NCBI GenBank assembly: GCA_949592205.1
Contig: CATIUR010000001.1
Coordinates: 237,416,750 to 237,480,749 of the forward strand
DNA from: Helichrysum umbraculigerum
Taxonomy: Eukaryota; Streptophyta; Magnoliopsida; Asterales; Asteraceae
Reading direction: 5' to 3'
DNA length: 64,000 nt
In this document: positions 31,295 to 42,763 of the stretch, one piece after another
Numbering within the stretch: the first letter of the stretch is position 1
How the letters are laid out: each line of letters begins with the position of its first letter
Made by a program: the position numbers and the translations under genes
The notes under the pieces: generated by a model
Databases searched by the model: none
Told to the model about the DNA's origin: nothing
Seen by the model: the letters and a program-made list of their open reading frames with translations, nothing else

Positions 31295-31539
31295 CTCCCT
31301 CCGTCCCAAATTGTTTGTCACAAAAGAAAATCACATTAAATGCAGCTTTGACCTTAGTATAATGACAACTTTAACCATCAATCATTAATTAAATTATTTT
31401 CTTTGAAGTATGTGTAGTTTTAAAGTTAAGGGTAATATGGGAAATCTAATCATTAATGCATATTTAATTTTAGAAGTGAGCAATAATTTTGGGACAAATA
31501 TAAATAGTAAGGTGGGCACACAATTTGGGACGGTGGGAG
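31295..31539. mobile_element. Stowaway MITE (CTCCCTCCGTCCCAAATTG)
   Basis: 245 bp, starts CTCCCTCCGTCCCAAATTG and ends CAATTTGGGACGGTGGGAG, flanked by TA. Non-coding. Confidence 0.92.
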
Positions 31540-31541
31540 TA

Positions 31542-31950
31542 TAAGAAAAAATTAAAAGGAAAAAGGACAGTGTATCTATCTAAATCTAAAACCCTTATAA
31601 TGGGTTTATCATTTTTTTTCCTTACTCCCTTACAATAGGGATATTGGAATTGACTATTTTATCCTTTTCTCAATTAAATTTGTAGTCGAATTTATATCTG
31701 GTAATGATATGTCTGCGATTTCATGGTGTAAATATGTTGTATTTTTGGTGTGGGTATTTGTTTGTTGGTGGCCCCGAAATCAAATACCAATTCAATATGA
31801 TACTGATCTTTTCTATGCAACACATATGCAATACGTTGATTTATTCATTCTCTACTATATCATCTTTTTTTTTTCTCGCTTTCATTAATCTATAAACTAC
31901 TTGTATACATATTACACTAGTTATATACTTGGCTTTTTGTTAGTCTATTA
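31542..31950. other. AT-rich spacer, no gene seen
   Basis: One short open frame (31704-31895) without any recognisable domain; probably chance. Confidence 0.5.
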
Positions 31951-32200
31951 GACCATTTGCAACGCAGCGTTCTGAGCGAAGAATTTGGCTGATAACGCCC
32001 CTGAACGTCGGCAATGGGGCGTTCTAGGGGCGGCGTTCTAGGGGCTGCATGCGAGGGAGAACGGCGAGAAAGGGGGCGTTTTGGTGAGACCCACTAAGAA
32101 CATTTGCAACGCAGTGTTTTGGGCGAAAAATTTGGCTGAGAACGCCCATGAACGCCGGCAATGGGGCGTTCTAGGGCAGCGTCCTGGGGGCAAATGGTAA
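31951..32200. repeat. Direct repeat of a GC-rich ~145-bp unit
   Basis: CATTTGCAACGCAG(C/T)GTT, GAATTTGGCTGA and CGGCAATGGGGCGTTCTAGG occur in units starting near 31953 and 32101. GC-rich against AT-rich surroundings. TTA stands before GACCATTTGC, as in Harbinger-type insertions, but a partner end was not identified. Confidence 0.65.
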
Positions 32201-32456
32201 GATTACTTTGACTCACATTATTTACCAAATAAATTCTATATGATTTTCAATTATTAACTTATTATATACTTCTCAATGTATGTAGTTAATTATATTTTAT
32301 GAAAAAGTTAGTGGGCAAGGTTCAAATGGAATGTCTATGGGAAGGATGAGCATGTTATATTTGTTACATTTTAGGATAAATTTGTAAGAGGTAAAATACA
32401 GTGATGTTAAATTGCAATAAAATTTTATTGGTGTTAAATGCAGTGTTGTTAAGATA

Positions 32457-33146
32457 CTCACTCTTTGTCTCAGTCAAAGTATCCACTTTGACTCTGCGCG
32501 CAGTTTTAGAAATATCCACTAACTATACATTTCACCAATCAAATATTAATTATACCCATTAAAATCTTTTATGATGTTAAAAATCAAAGTTGACACTTAA
32601 AATGGAACATCCTAAAAATACTAACATACACTACAACAAAAGTGTCAATTCTTCACGTTTTTTTTATTCACACTTTTTAAAAGTGTTGAATTATCTGCTA
32701 AGTAGTTCACACTAATAAGCGTGTACAAAACGTTCACAATTTTAAGTGTGAAGAAACTGAACTAGTAACAATATGTATCACAATGTTCACGCTTATAAGT
32801 GTGAAAAAAGTAAACAAAGTCCACACCTAGAAGTGTGAAAAATATTTCGTAACACTCAATTTGTTCACGTTTCTCAAGCGTGTATAAATTGGGTGTTAAT
32901 AAATTATTTTCACGCTTTTAAGTGTTGCAAAATTTTGAATTTTTCCACGTTTTTAAACGTCAACATTGTGATATATATTGTTATTAGTTCAATTTCTTCA
33001 CACTTAAAAACGTGAAGATTTTATACGCAGTTATAAATGTGAATACTTAGCAAATAAGTTAACACTTTATAAAAGTGTGATGAAAAAAACGTAAAGAATT
33101 AACACTTTTGTTGTATTGATAGACACTTTAAATATGATAGAGGGAG
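32457..33146. mobile_element. Stowaway-like MITE interrupted by a nested element
   Basis: Left end CTCACTCTTTGTCTCAGTC and right end ATGATAGAGGGAG are flanked by TA. Removing 32629-33118 would leave an element of about 200 bp, normal for this type. The left end is diverged from CTCCCTCCGTCC. Confidence 0.65.
32629..33118. mobile_element. Nested CACTA-like MITE with hairpin-rich interior
   Basis: 490 bp. Starts CACTACAACAAAAGTGT and, reversed, CAATACAACAAAAGTGTTA. Flanked by ATA at 32626-32628 and 33119-33121, the 3-bp duplication expected of CACTA elements. The interior has many short inverted words (TTCACAC...AAGTGTGAA) that would form a ladder of hairpins. Confidence 0.75.
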
Positions 33147-33148
33147 TA

Positions 33149-34018
33149 AAATACAGGTGTCTATAAAAAAAAATAACCTAAATGTATATCTCAAACATAT
33201 CGTCCTAAAATGCATTAAATCCAACAATCTTCGTGTTTGAGGCCTTCCCAATCACATGTAAAACCGAACTTGAACCCAAAAACCTTAAAAAGAAAGTCAA
33301 CATTTTGCTTTAACAAATTGAAAGTAAACGCATCCCAAAAGTCTTTTTTTAACGGATTTGAAGTTCCTATTTTACCCCCACTAACTCCCTTTTTCCCAAA
33401 ATTTCGACCTTTTTCCCATTTTTTCCTCCATGTTCTTAACTTTTTATTACTTCACCGTCACCCTCATAAAATATACTGTAGCATCATCAGATCATCTCCT
33501 ACTCGTTTTTCCGGTAAGTCACTTTCTATCGATTTTATTATTTACATGGGATTATAAATTATTGTATAATTTATCATCATATATGTTGCTACATTGTATC
33601 GTCATCAACATTTTGATATGTAAATTTGTTCTGCTTTTGACTATTTTTGAGCTAGGTAGGGCTTTTATCATTCTTGTTGATATGGGGAGTTAGGGTTTAT
33701 TCCTTGTAACTCGAGTTTTATAAATATGCTAACTACGTTTCAAACCTTCTTATTGTAGATCCTTTTACACATGTGCAATTTTATGGTAATCATGTTGAAT
33801 TTTAAGGGCTGATTGCGATTAAACTTTGGACTTCTGTTGGTCAAATTGTGGGGGTGATTTTGAGTTTTTTAGGTTGCTATGTGACAGCAAGCAAAGTTTG
33901 CTATAACTATCAAATGAAACGCCTGTTTAGGTTCCCAGAAGAAATATAAAAGGCAGTGTGGAGAAGAAAAACAATCGTGAAACCGTATAATATCGTGGTA
34001 TTTTCTCATAGTCGTGCT
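33149..34018. other. Upstream region of F-box 2
   Basis: No independent gene recognised; the open frame 33237-33557 is T-rich and lacks a domain. Probably the promoter and 5' UTR of F-box 2. A TATA-like ATATAAAAGG lies near 33945-33953, about 70 bases before the ATG. Confidence 0.45.
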
Positions 34019-35475
34019 ATGTCAACATTTACTGGAACTAGGATATTAACGGCAGAGGCCCCGGAGCTTCCACCTGATATCCTTGAGAAGATTTTTATAG
34101 GATGTGATGTGAAGGATCTCATTCGGTTCAAAGGCGTTTGTAAGTCATGGCATGCGTTCATCTCCGGTGATCGTTTTATTAAAGCTCATTTGAACCGTAG
34201 TTACAACAATGATCGTAACGATAATCAACTTGCACATAGAAGGATTGTTATGTCAAAGTTCGGTCATCCGTATATGTTTTATGAGGATTATGATGTTCCA
34301 GACGCATACTTTCCATACTATGATGGCCATCTTTTTGGTTCTTCCAATAGCTTGGTATGCATTTATGCATCCAGAACAGGAATGTTTGTAGCCAATCCTT
34401 TAACTAGAGAAGCGAAAAGATTACAACGTCCACAGATTACTTATGAGACCAGGTCATCATTTTGCTGGGGTTTCGGTTATGATTCATCCACAGAAGATTA
34501 CAAGGTTGTCTTGGGGATCAGGATTGGTGAAAAATGGACATTTTTTCAAGTGTTAAGTTTGAAATCAAATACATGGAAATCTATCGGAGAAGTAAACTAT
34601 AGGTTTGTTAGTAGGTCTGGTATCTTGTGTAATGGAGCACTTCACTGGTTTATGAATGATCACAATCAAAAGACGGTTATTCTTTCTCTTGATTTATCTA
34701 AAGAGGAATTTAAAGAAATCCCTCAACCAGATGGTTTAATATATAATTGCAGTGCAACCAGATTGGGGATTATCAAAGAATGTCTATGCATATTTCTTTT
34801 TAACAGATTTGATTGTCCCAAATGGGTACTGAAAAACTACAATGGAGAACAGTCTTGGGAACTACAGCCACCATATGATCGTGAAATGAGGTTTGATGTT
34901 GCACACTACTTGAGAAACATGAAGGGTTATAACAGAATCAAGAAATCCTTTTTACAAGATAATATACCGCAATCATGGGTTGGGAGATACCTGGGTGCCC
35001 CTGTATTTGTGCAGAGCCTTGTATCTCCACATGTTAAGGTGACACCAAAGAGAAAGAGGCAGGCAAAGAATGTCAAGACCATTGGTGAGGTGGGTTCCAA
35101 TATCTCCTATTCCTTTTTATATATATCTATATTTACTTAGTTTCCAACATGCGAGTTATTGACAAATTCATCTTTTCTAAATTGAACTTTGATGTTAGTT
35201 GGGCCAATCCCTCAGTAGTTATCTTGACACAAGTGGATGGAATCAAGGATTTTTTTTATCTGTTCTGGTCTTTGATCATACATGCTGTTTACATATATAT
35301 CTAGCTTCTCAACTTGCTATTATATTAGATTGCAACCTATTAAAGAAGATTATATGGTGATTTGAAGTTCAGTATAATCTTGTTTAAAATGTGACAATAA
35401 AGCTGATAGTTTGGATTTAGAGATGTTGAAAGCAATTGGTGAAATGCCATTCGAAAAATTTAATTAAGTTCTTTT

Positions 35476-35522
<47 letters not shown>

Positions 35523-35802
35523 GGGGTTGGTTAAACTGGGGATTGTCTCTGGCAAATCTTATAAATAAAGAATATGCATTACAACACAATGGATAAAATT
35601 TAGTTTTGTTGTTCTAGCTTTATGTGTTGGTGTTCTCGATCATTTAGCTTTCAATAACTTATCTTCTCGCTTTGTCCTTCAATTGTAACCTTTTTTTTGG
35701 AACAGGAATCTTATCTATTATTTACTCTGTTGTTCTATCATGACTCGAGGCACTCACTAATTTCCCGTTTCGGTTTTTTAGTTAATTAAGGAGGATCCGT
35801 AA
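34019..35802 (+). CDS. F-box protein 2 (F-box plus FBA domain), two exons
   Basis: Predicted join 34019-35089 and 35782-35802, 363 aa. The ATG of MSTFTGTRILTAEAPEL is chosen because the open frame upstream has no ATG. F-box at ~15-58 (LPPDILEKIFIG, FKGVCKSWHAFISGDRF). FBA region: LFGSSNSLVCI, NPLTREAKRL, CWGFGYDSSTEDYKVV, GILCNGALHWF, WVLKNYNGEQSWELQ. Tail GAPVFVQSLVSPHVKVTPKRKR, a possible nuclear-localisation-like basic motif. Exon 1 ends GAG|GTGGGT in phase 0; exon 2 gives LIKEDP and a stop after TTTTTAG. It is closest in layout to F-box 1. Role inferred: SCF substrate receptor. Exon 2 is copied in the downstream duplication (near 37101). Confidence 0.8.
35472..35520 (+). repeat. T14-G35 homopolymer tract
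   Basis: Fourteen T then 35 G inside the F-box 2 intron. A related G-rich tract interrupted by T is at 36803-36850. Either a true G-quadruplex-prone sequence or a sequencing/assembly weak point. Confidence 0.9.
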
Positions 35803-37996
35803 GGACCAAGTGCCAGAGCTTGAAGATGTTGTATGAGCCAAGATGACAGTACAGGTGATGTATGAACTTTGGTTTCCAGTTGTATCTAGTATCATGTTGT
35901 TTTATGGATCTCAGTAACTTATGGTTGATGGATGTCAGTACTTTTGTTGGAAGCTTTTGTTGTTGTGGTTTAACCTAGTACTTAAAATCCTAAAATATCA
36001 TGTCTTATGGCCTTATAACTGCTTTCAATATTGTCACTTCAGTTTTACCTGCTTTTTTTTTTTTTTTTTTTTGCTAAGATGATTGTTTCACCTAGTTCCT
36101 TTGATGCGTGTGAATAAGTTTCTTTATTTTATGAATCATCTTTTGCCTTTTTAAGTGAGTTTCTTGGTGGGTGTTTTTTATAATAAAGGAAAGTTTGGGA
36201 AATAATCCCATTAATGCTTTCGCTTTTATAAAACAAATTGTATTGCTTGATGAGTTTCTTGTATCATAGACACTGACCACTAATTAGCAATACATAGCTG
36301 AACTTGCCACTGACACAACTTCAACATTCTAACTACTGTTTGTAAACAGTTCACACTCCATAAGCATATACATTGTAGTTGTAAACAATATTGCACCTAA
36401 ATCTGTCAATCATTCGATCCATATCACGAATTCATGCAGTTTTGATAAGTTCGAGTTGAGATAAGATACTTGTTTGTATCGAAAGATAGACCATTTTTTC
36501 TTGTCTGAAACTCTGAAAGGGCAGTTAGCCAAGTGAAAGCAAAATATTGAGTAAATTGTCACCGAGTCTGCATGAGGTTTTTCAAGCTTCAGGAAATTCT
36601 ACAGCAATACTGATGCAGTGTACAAATAAACAAAACACATTAAACCTGTTAATTCATAGAATATTCAAGTTAACCTCTTCCAACACACGTTGATTCGAAG
36701 AATATCACGGTTAGGATTGATTCAACTCAGTTCAGGGCCTTTTTCGCTGGGCGAGCGCACCCGATTCTAAAGTCCTTTCCTAAACCACTTCCCGTTCATT
36801 GCTGGGGGTGGGGGGGGGGGGGGGGTGGGGGGGGTGGGGTTGGGGTTGGTTAAACTGGGGATTGTCTCTGGCAAATCTTATAAATAAAGAATATGCATTA
36901 CAACACAATGGATAAAATTTAGTTTTGTTGTTCTAGCTTTATGTGTTGGTGTTCTCGATCATTTAGCTTTCAATAACTTATCTTCTCGCTTTGTCCTTCA
37001 ATTGTAACCTTTTTTTTGGAACAGGAATCTTATCTATTATTTACTCTGTTGTTCTATCATGACTCGAGGCACTCACTAATTTCCCGTTTCGGTTTTTTAG
37101 TTAATTAAGGAGGATCCGTAAGGACCAAGTGCCAGAGCTTGAAGATGTTGTATGAGCCAAGATGACAGTACAGGTGATGTATGAACTTTGGTTTCCAGTT
37201 GTATCTAGTATCATGTTGTTTTATGGATCTCAGTAACTTATGGTTGATGGATGTCAGTACTTTTGTTGGAAGCTTTTGTTGTTGTGGTTTAACCTAGTAC
37301 TTAAAATCCTAAAATATCATGTCTTATGGCCTTATAACTGCTTTCAATATTGTCACTTCAGTTTTACCTGCTTTTTTTTTTTTTTTTTTTTGCTAAGATG
37401 ATTGTTTCACCTAGTTCCTTTGATGCGTGTGAATAAGTTTCTTTATTTTATGAATCATCTTTTGCCTTTTTAAGTGAGTTTCTTGGTGGGTGTTTTTTAT
37501 AATAAAGGAAAGTTTGGGAAATAATCCCATTAATGCTTTCGCTTTTATAAAACAAATTGTATTGCTTGATGAGTTTCTTGTATCATAGACACTGACCACT
37601 AATTAGCAATACATAGCTGAACTTGCCACTGACACAACTTCAACATTCTAACTACTGTTTGTAAACAGTTCACACTCCATAAGCATATACATTGTAGTTG
37701 TAAACAATATTGCACCTAAATCTGTCAATCATTCGATCCATATCACGAATTCATGCAGTTTTGATAAGTTCGAGTTGAGATAAGATACTTGTTTGTATCG
37801 AAAGATAGACCATTTTTTCTTGTCTGAAACTCTGAAAGGGCAGTTAGCCAAGTGAATCAAGTTAACCTCTTCCAACACACGTTGATTCGAAGAATATCAC
37901 GGTTAGGATTGATTCAACTCAGTTCAGGGCCTTTTTCGCTGGGCGAGCGCACCCGATTCTAAAGTCCTTTCCTAAACCACTTCCCGTTCATTGCTG
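35486..37996 (+). repeat. Direct duplication of ~1.3 kb including F-box 2 exon 2 and 3' flank
   Basis: Copy 1 35486-36803, copy 2 ~36804-37996. Offset is 1319 bp until ~36535/37855 and 1192 bp from 36666/37858, so copy 2 lacks 127 bp present in copy 1. Otherwise the two look identical by eye. The junction lies at CATTGCTG followed by the second G-rich tract. Confidence 0.92.
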
Positions 37997-38623
37997 AAAG
38001 ATAGAGAGAAGGCTTTCTAAATGAGATTGAGTTCCACGAATATGCAGGCTAGAAAGATGCCCTTATGATTGGTGTTTATCCCCAAACTTTTTAGAGACAA
38101 CACACACAAAGGATTTACTTGTTACTAATATAGCCTAGTCTATGTTCTTCTTTAGACCCTTTTTTCACTCCGATAGTATCGGGATGAACACAGCTTGAGA
38201 GAAAACTCAATTTTTATTAAAATGATAACCAACCTTTTCATGTTCACAAGAAAGACCTAAATAAGAGGCATAAATTTGAATGGGCCTAAAAAGAGCTACG
38301 GGCCAAACTCAAGCTCAAAAACAAAACCCTAAAATAAACATCAAAAACATAAAAGGGTCCATAACTCCCTCCAGAAAGCATTTTTGGGTCTCAAAAGTGG
38401 GTAATTAAGCTGCCTATGGCTTCTTACGACAATGTGCTCCTCGCTCCAAGCTTCGATTCGACAGGGCATGGGTCTAAACGGAGCCTTGTAGCGCATGCAA
38501 GCTATGGGCATTTTTGTGAAGCCCCTTTTGTCATCAGATCATGGACAACTAGAAACAAAAGGTCCCGAACCTCCATGCTAGGGCCCGCTTCATGAACAAT
38601 CAGCTTGATATTATTAGTGTTTC
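37997..38623. other. Spacer, no gene seen
   Basis: Mixed-composition DNA without a recognisable coding region. The right end (38616-38623, AGTGTTTC) is the left target duplication of the next element. Confidence 0.5.
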
Positions 38624-39422
38624 CAGGGGCGGAGCAAGGATTTGAAGATAGGGGGGCTTGCTCGATAATTCAGCATCAACAATAGAAATTTTATTCGCAC
38701 AATCGCACATCATAACAATGGATTCTTACTAAGAAAAGAAAATGATTACCCGTTTTAAATAGAAAAAACATTCGAGTTAAAGCAATAAATGGTTTTGCCA
38801 AACTAATCTACAAAAAACTAATCTACAAACTAATTTGCCAAACTAATCTACAAAAAACATTAGAAAAAACATTCGAGTTAAAGCAATAAATGGCGTGCAC
38901 AAAAACCGGTTCGGGGCCAACCCGACCCGACCCGAAAACCGAACCGGTTTTTGACTAAAAAGGTCAAAACCGGGTTTGACCAAACCAAACCGGGTTCAAA
39001 CCAGTTTTTGACCGGGTTTTTTGACCGGTTTTTTGACCGGTTTTCGGGTTTTGACCGGTTTTTTGACCGGTTTTCGGGTTCAAAACCGGTTTCTAAACCC
39101 TAAAGTCCAAACCGGTTTGGACCCGTCGGGTTCTAGAAAACCCGAACCGGTTTTGGTCAAAACCGGTTTTGACCGGGTTGGTTTCGGGTTAAAATCGGGT
39201 CGGGTTCTAGAAACCGGTTTTTTTGTACACCTCTAGTGTGTGAGTAATAAAAATTGATTGCAAGTGGGCTTGTTCTAGAAAAGTGGCAGTCAATTTTTAC
39301 ATAAGTTATTACTTGGGGGGCTCGATAATAGTTATTGGACCTGGGCTGCTAATAAGTAACAACAATTGGGCCAGTTGGGGGAGGCAGAGCACCCCCTGAC
39401 ATCCCCACTGGCTCCGCTACCG
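38624..39422. mobile_element. hAT element (CAGGGGCGGAGC ends), 8-bp target duplication, carries a nested element
   Basis: Flanked by AGTGTTTC at 38616-38623 and 39423-39430. Starts CAGGGGCGGAGCAAGG; the reversed right end is CGGTAGCGGAGCCAG. An internal direct repeat of TTCGAGTTAAAGCAATAAAT (about 38771 and 38872) sits near the nested CCGG-rich block. No transposase. Confidence 0.88.
38893..39230. mobile_element. Nested CCGG/GGGTT-rich element
   Basis: Left end GGCGTGCACAAAAACCGG and right end CCGGTTTTTTTGTACACC are inverted. The interior is AACCGGTTTT/GACCGGTTTTCGGG words. Same end type as 28027-28386. Confidence 0.6.
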
Positions 39423-39430
39423 AGTGTTTC

Positions 39431-41138
39431 ATAGCAATGCTTGAAATATAAATTAACGAAGTGTTTTATTATCATCGATATACCCAAACTCAAAGATGGT
39501 GAATACAAAATAAAACTTTTTACCACATGATATAAATTATGTTTATCGGTTTACTTCATTATCTTTGAAAGTCGCATCAACTTTTATTCCAAAGTCCGCA
39601 AAGTACCAGCGCTTTATGCAATAGTAATTAATGATAAATTGGTCGACAACAATTGCTAGCATTAGTATGCCAGGAAAAGGTAGCAGTAGTTATTAGTATT
39701 GATTTTCATCAATACAAAACGACGTAAGTGACAAACAGTAGTGATCGATGTCATACTGACCATACCATGAGACATGAGGGACCATTCGCTCTGTATTCTA
39801 CGGAGTAAAACTTTGGTACGATTGTTTGAATCATCGTAAAATCTTAATTGTGTATATATAGATATTTATGTCGTCTTATAAATGCATAAAACATTGTTAT
39901 TAATTTGAAGGTAGACTAGTTTAGGTTTTCGCTAAAAAAAAATAAAAAAAAAATTTGAAGGTAGACTGATAAGTAGTTTAACATTAATTATTAGGTCAAA
40001 TTTGTGATATAAAATAACGAAATGTGTATTTTAATTGATATTTTATTTGGTTTTTTTAGTCAATGGAGAGATATATATTAGTGATTTCCCATCTTTCTAA
40101 AAGGTTGAAATTCCGGTAACTCTAATCGGCCAACGCCAGACCATCTTAGGTGGTCTGATGAGATGCAAATCAAACTTACTTAGCTGCCACCTCACATGAA
40201 GCACTAACGAATTTTTCTTATAAATTGATTTCTCTTTGTTAATGGTGGAGATTGAACCTTAAATGCTTCCAAATGCCCCCATAAACAAAACCAACTAGAC
40301 TATACGGTGAATGCTTTCCCATCTTTCATTTAAGGGATTAGGGATAGTGTTTAAACCCTTTATAATGCATCATAAATGTAGATGTTATACCTCTTGTTCA
40401 GCTATTACGTTCCAACTCATGCATCTGCCGGTAAAGTAAAGCACGTCCAAAGTGATGCGCGCCCCCATAGAAAGAAGCACGGTCACCCGAAGTAGCATCC
40501 TTAGACACGTCTTTATGGTGGGAGGAGAAGAGATGAATGATTCATAGTTTCGAAGACCTTTCCATTGGTAAGGCATTAAGGTATTCTTTCTTTAGGTTTT
40601 ATCCTTTTCATAGATAGATAGATCGTTTATTCCAAAACCCAATAAACCTGGGAGGTTACGACGTCTTACTCAACTACATAAAAACAATAGTGATGGATGC
40701 AATTTCTCAAGTATTGAATAAGGTCTTTGCTGGCATATTCTTAGAGTGTTATCACAGGTTCAGAAAAGGAAGAGGGACTCAGACATTCTTTGCGCAGAGT
40801 TTTATTTATAATGCATTATAAATTTAGATGTTGCACCCTCTTGTTCATATCTTAACAATAACCAACAACATACACTCATCCCAAATCATTTAATATTATA
40901 AACTATGAGGCTTCATGATAAATTCAAATCTTTATTGAAACTAATCTATTACTTAAACTTAAAAAACATTACAAACATACCAAATTAGAAACATAAGATA
41001 CATTATTTTACACATAACATAATGCATTTTTTCTCACTTTGTTTATTCTTACTAACAACATGTGATTTTCAAGGATGCCAACTAGTTTTTGCTTTTAAAA
41101 AAAAGTATAGTTGTTAAATAACTAAACTTGAACATCAA
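39431..41138. other. Spacer upstream of tRNA-Gly copy 1, with SINE-like sequence
   Basis: Bases 39440-39600 align loosely with 48290-48420, showing that the F-box 3 and F-box 4 blocks share more than the genes. No protein-coding gene is seen. Confidence 0.5.
40115..40315 (-). mobile_element. tRNA-derived SINE, minus strand
   Basis: Reversed, it starts with a box-A-like TAGTCTAGTTGGT and a box-B-like GGTTCAATCTCC, followed by a body related to 51965-52190 (AGACCA/AGACCG near the far end). Boundaries approximate. Confidence 0.55.
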
Positions 41139-41210
41139 GCGTTTGTAGTCCAACGGTTAGGATAATTGCCTTCCAAGCAATAGACCCGGGTTCGACTCCC
41201 GGCAAACGCA
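41139..41210 (+). tRNA. tRNA-Gly (anticodon UCC), copy 1
   Basis: 72 nt. Acceptor stem GCGTTTG pairs with CAAACGC, discriminator A. Anticodon stem ATTGC/GCAAT with loop CTTCCAA gives anticodon TCC. The T-arm has GGGTTCGACTCCC. CAA precedes the gene, as in many plant tRNA genes, and a T5 run (TTTTT) follows for Pol III termination. Identical to copy 2 at 51421. Confidence 0.96.
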
Positions 41211-42628
41211 ATTTTTCAGTTTAGTCACAATTAAATTTTTCGGTGTTGAACTTTTTAAACCTAAGTTTGGATGTTACTCCTATTTGGGTTTTAATAAATA
41301 GAGATTGTCTCGACGGCAGCGATTTCGTTGTTTTTGTTCTGCTGGTGAGTAATTTCAAACCCTTTTTACTTTCGTATTCTAGATTCTAGATTTAACCACT
41401 AAAAATTACATATAAAGTTAGCTTCATAGTATTAGTTTTGGTATTCTGATGAAATGCAGGACAAGTGTTTGATGAAAGTCCTCACTGACTTGTTCTTTAT
41501 ATGCTTTACTCCGACCCTGTTTATAGTTAGGCAGTTTTACATGAACCAGGTTTTTTCGATTCTAATCCTAAATATATTTGTATAATTATTGATCACAGTC
41601 TATAGTATAACCGTGATACAGGTATGATCTGTTTTTTAGTATATTTATTTTTATGAACTTAGGTAAGTTGATGTAAGTTTTTGACTGGTTTTAGTTATGT
41701 TGATTTTCCCGCGTCCCCAATCGGCCCACCTCCGACCGCCTTAGAGGCTTCGACCAATCGCGTGAGAGTACGCTGCCTGCTTAGATTGTGGCATAAACAA
41801 CTGATCCACCCCTACTGTAGAAATTTTCTATAAATTAGGTTCATTGTTGCCTCAGGTGTAGTTATGTTGTCAGTTCATAATTAAAAGTAAAATTAAAAGA
41901 AAACTCATGATGTAGGTTGAACTCGTAATTCAGTTTAATTGTTATAAATTACACAAGTTATGAGTTCAATTTGTTTGTGTGATGTATAGTCTAATCTATC
42001 ATTATTTCATTTGTTATCCTGTGGTTACACTATAATGTATGCTCAAAATTTAGTTTCAGCATTAAATCATATTTTGTAAAATGGCTTCTGTTGTGACTTG
42101 TGAGTATCTAGTTTGTACTTTTTTTCTTAGTTACAACGATTGTTGAAGAAAATTGAAAGGTCGTATTAACTATGTGATGGGTATTCTTTCCTTTAGTGTT
42201 AATAAGCATCGGCATTGAGTTTCTGTTCTTATAGCAAAGTGAATCGCAATGCTAGTAATAAGAGATCATTTCTAATTTAGCAAGAAGGCATCCCATTACT
42301 TAATATTACTAGTTATTTCAATGATCGCAATAAAGTAGTTATTGACAATCATGATCACTTGTTTGGCCAGACCACGATATTTATGCTTATAATATGGTAT
42401 TAGTTTGCAAATATTTTTTTGTTTACATGCTGTTGAGAAATAGTTAAATGGAAATTGTTAGTATTATTTTGATGATTTATTGATTAAACAGTGGTATACA
42501 TAATATCTATTCTTAGATATTACATATGTAAATGGCACTCTTGGTAAGTATGGAATGTTCGGTGTAACGTAATGTAGTAAGTTTTATAAAGTTATCTAAG
42601 TAAAAGAAATTTTTCCATCCAGTAACGT
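41211..42628. other. Upstream region of F-box 3
   Basis: Aligns over most of its length with 51493-52924 upstream of F-box 4, with many small indels. No separate gene is seen. It includes a SINE remnant at 41705-41870. Confidence 0.6.
41705..41870 (-). mobile_element. SINE remnant lacking its tRNA-like head
   Basis: Aligns with 51965-52105 (CGGCCCA, AGACCG or CGACCG, TTAGATTGT, AACTGATCCACCCCTAC, GTTGCCTC) but stops at GTTGCCTCAG, where the F-box 4 copy continues for ~85 bp into the promoter-like head. Confidence 0.55.
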
Positions 42629-42763
42629 ATGAATAAAAAATTCGATTTTATGATTTGTCTTTATCTGATTGCCAATAAATTTATCATCAAAAGAAATGTC
42701 TTAATCAAACCCAGACCCTTTCTTTCCCCTTTCCTCACACAATTCGCCAAACCTAGGGTTTCA
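42629..42763 (+). other. In-frame N-terminal extension ORF of F-box 3
   Basis: 45 codons in frame with the F-box 3 ATG and free of stops. The F-box 4 gene has a matching 45-codon stretch (52925-53059) with related residues (FMICLYLIANK versus FMICRYVSANK; IIKRNVL in both). Codon 8 is ATG in both. May be 5' UTR or a longer protein form. Confidence 0.4.

Noticed and set aside
36092..37599. Two identical 62-codon minus-strand ORFs (36092-36280 and 37411-37599)
   Set aside because: Identity only reflects the direct duplication; they are low-complexity and lie in the 3' flank of F-box 2.
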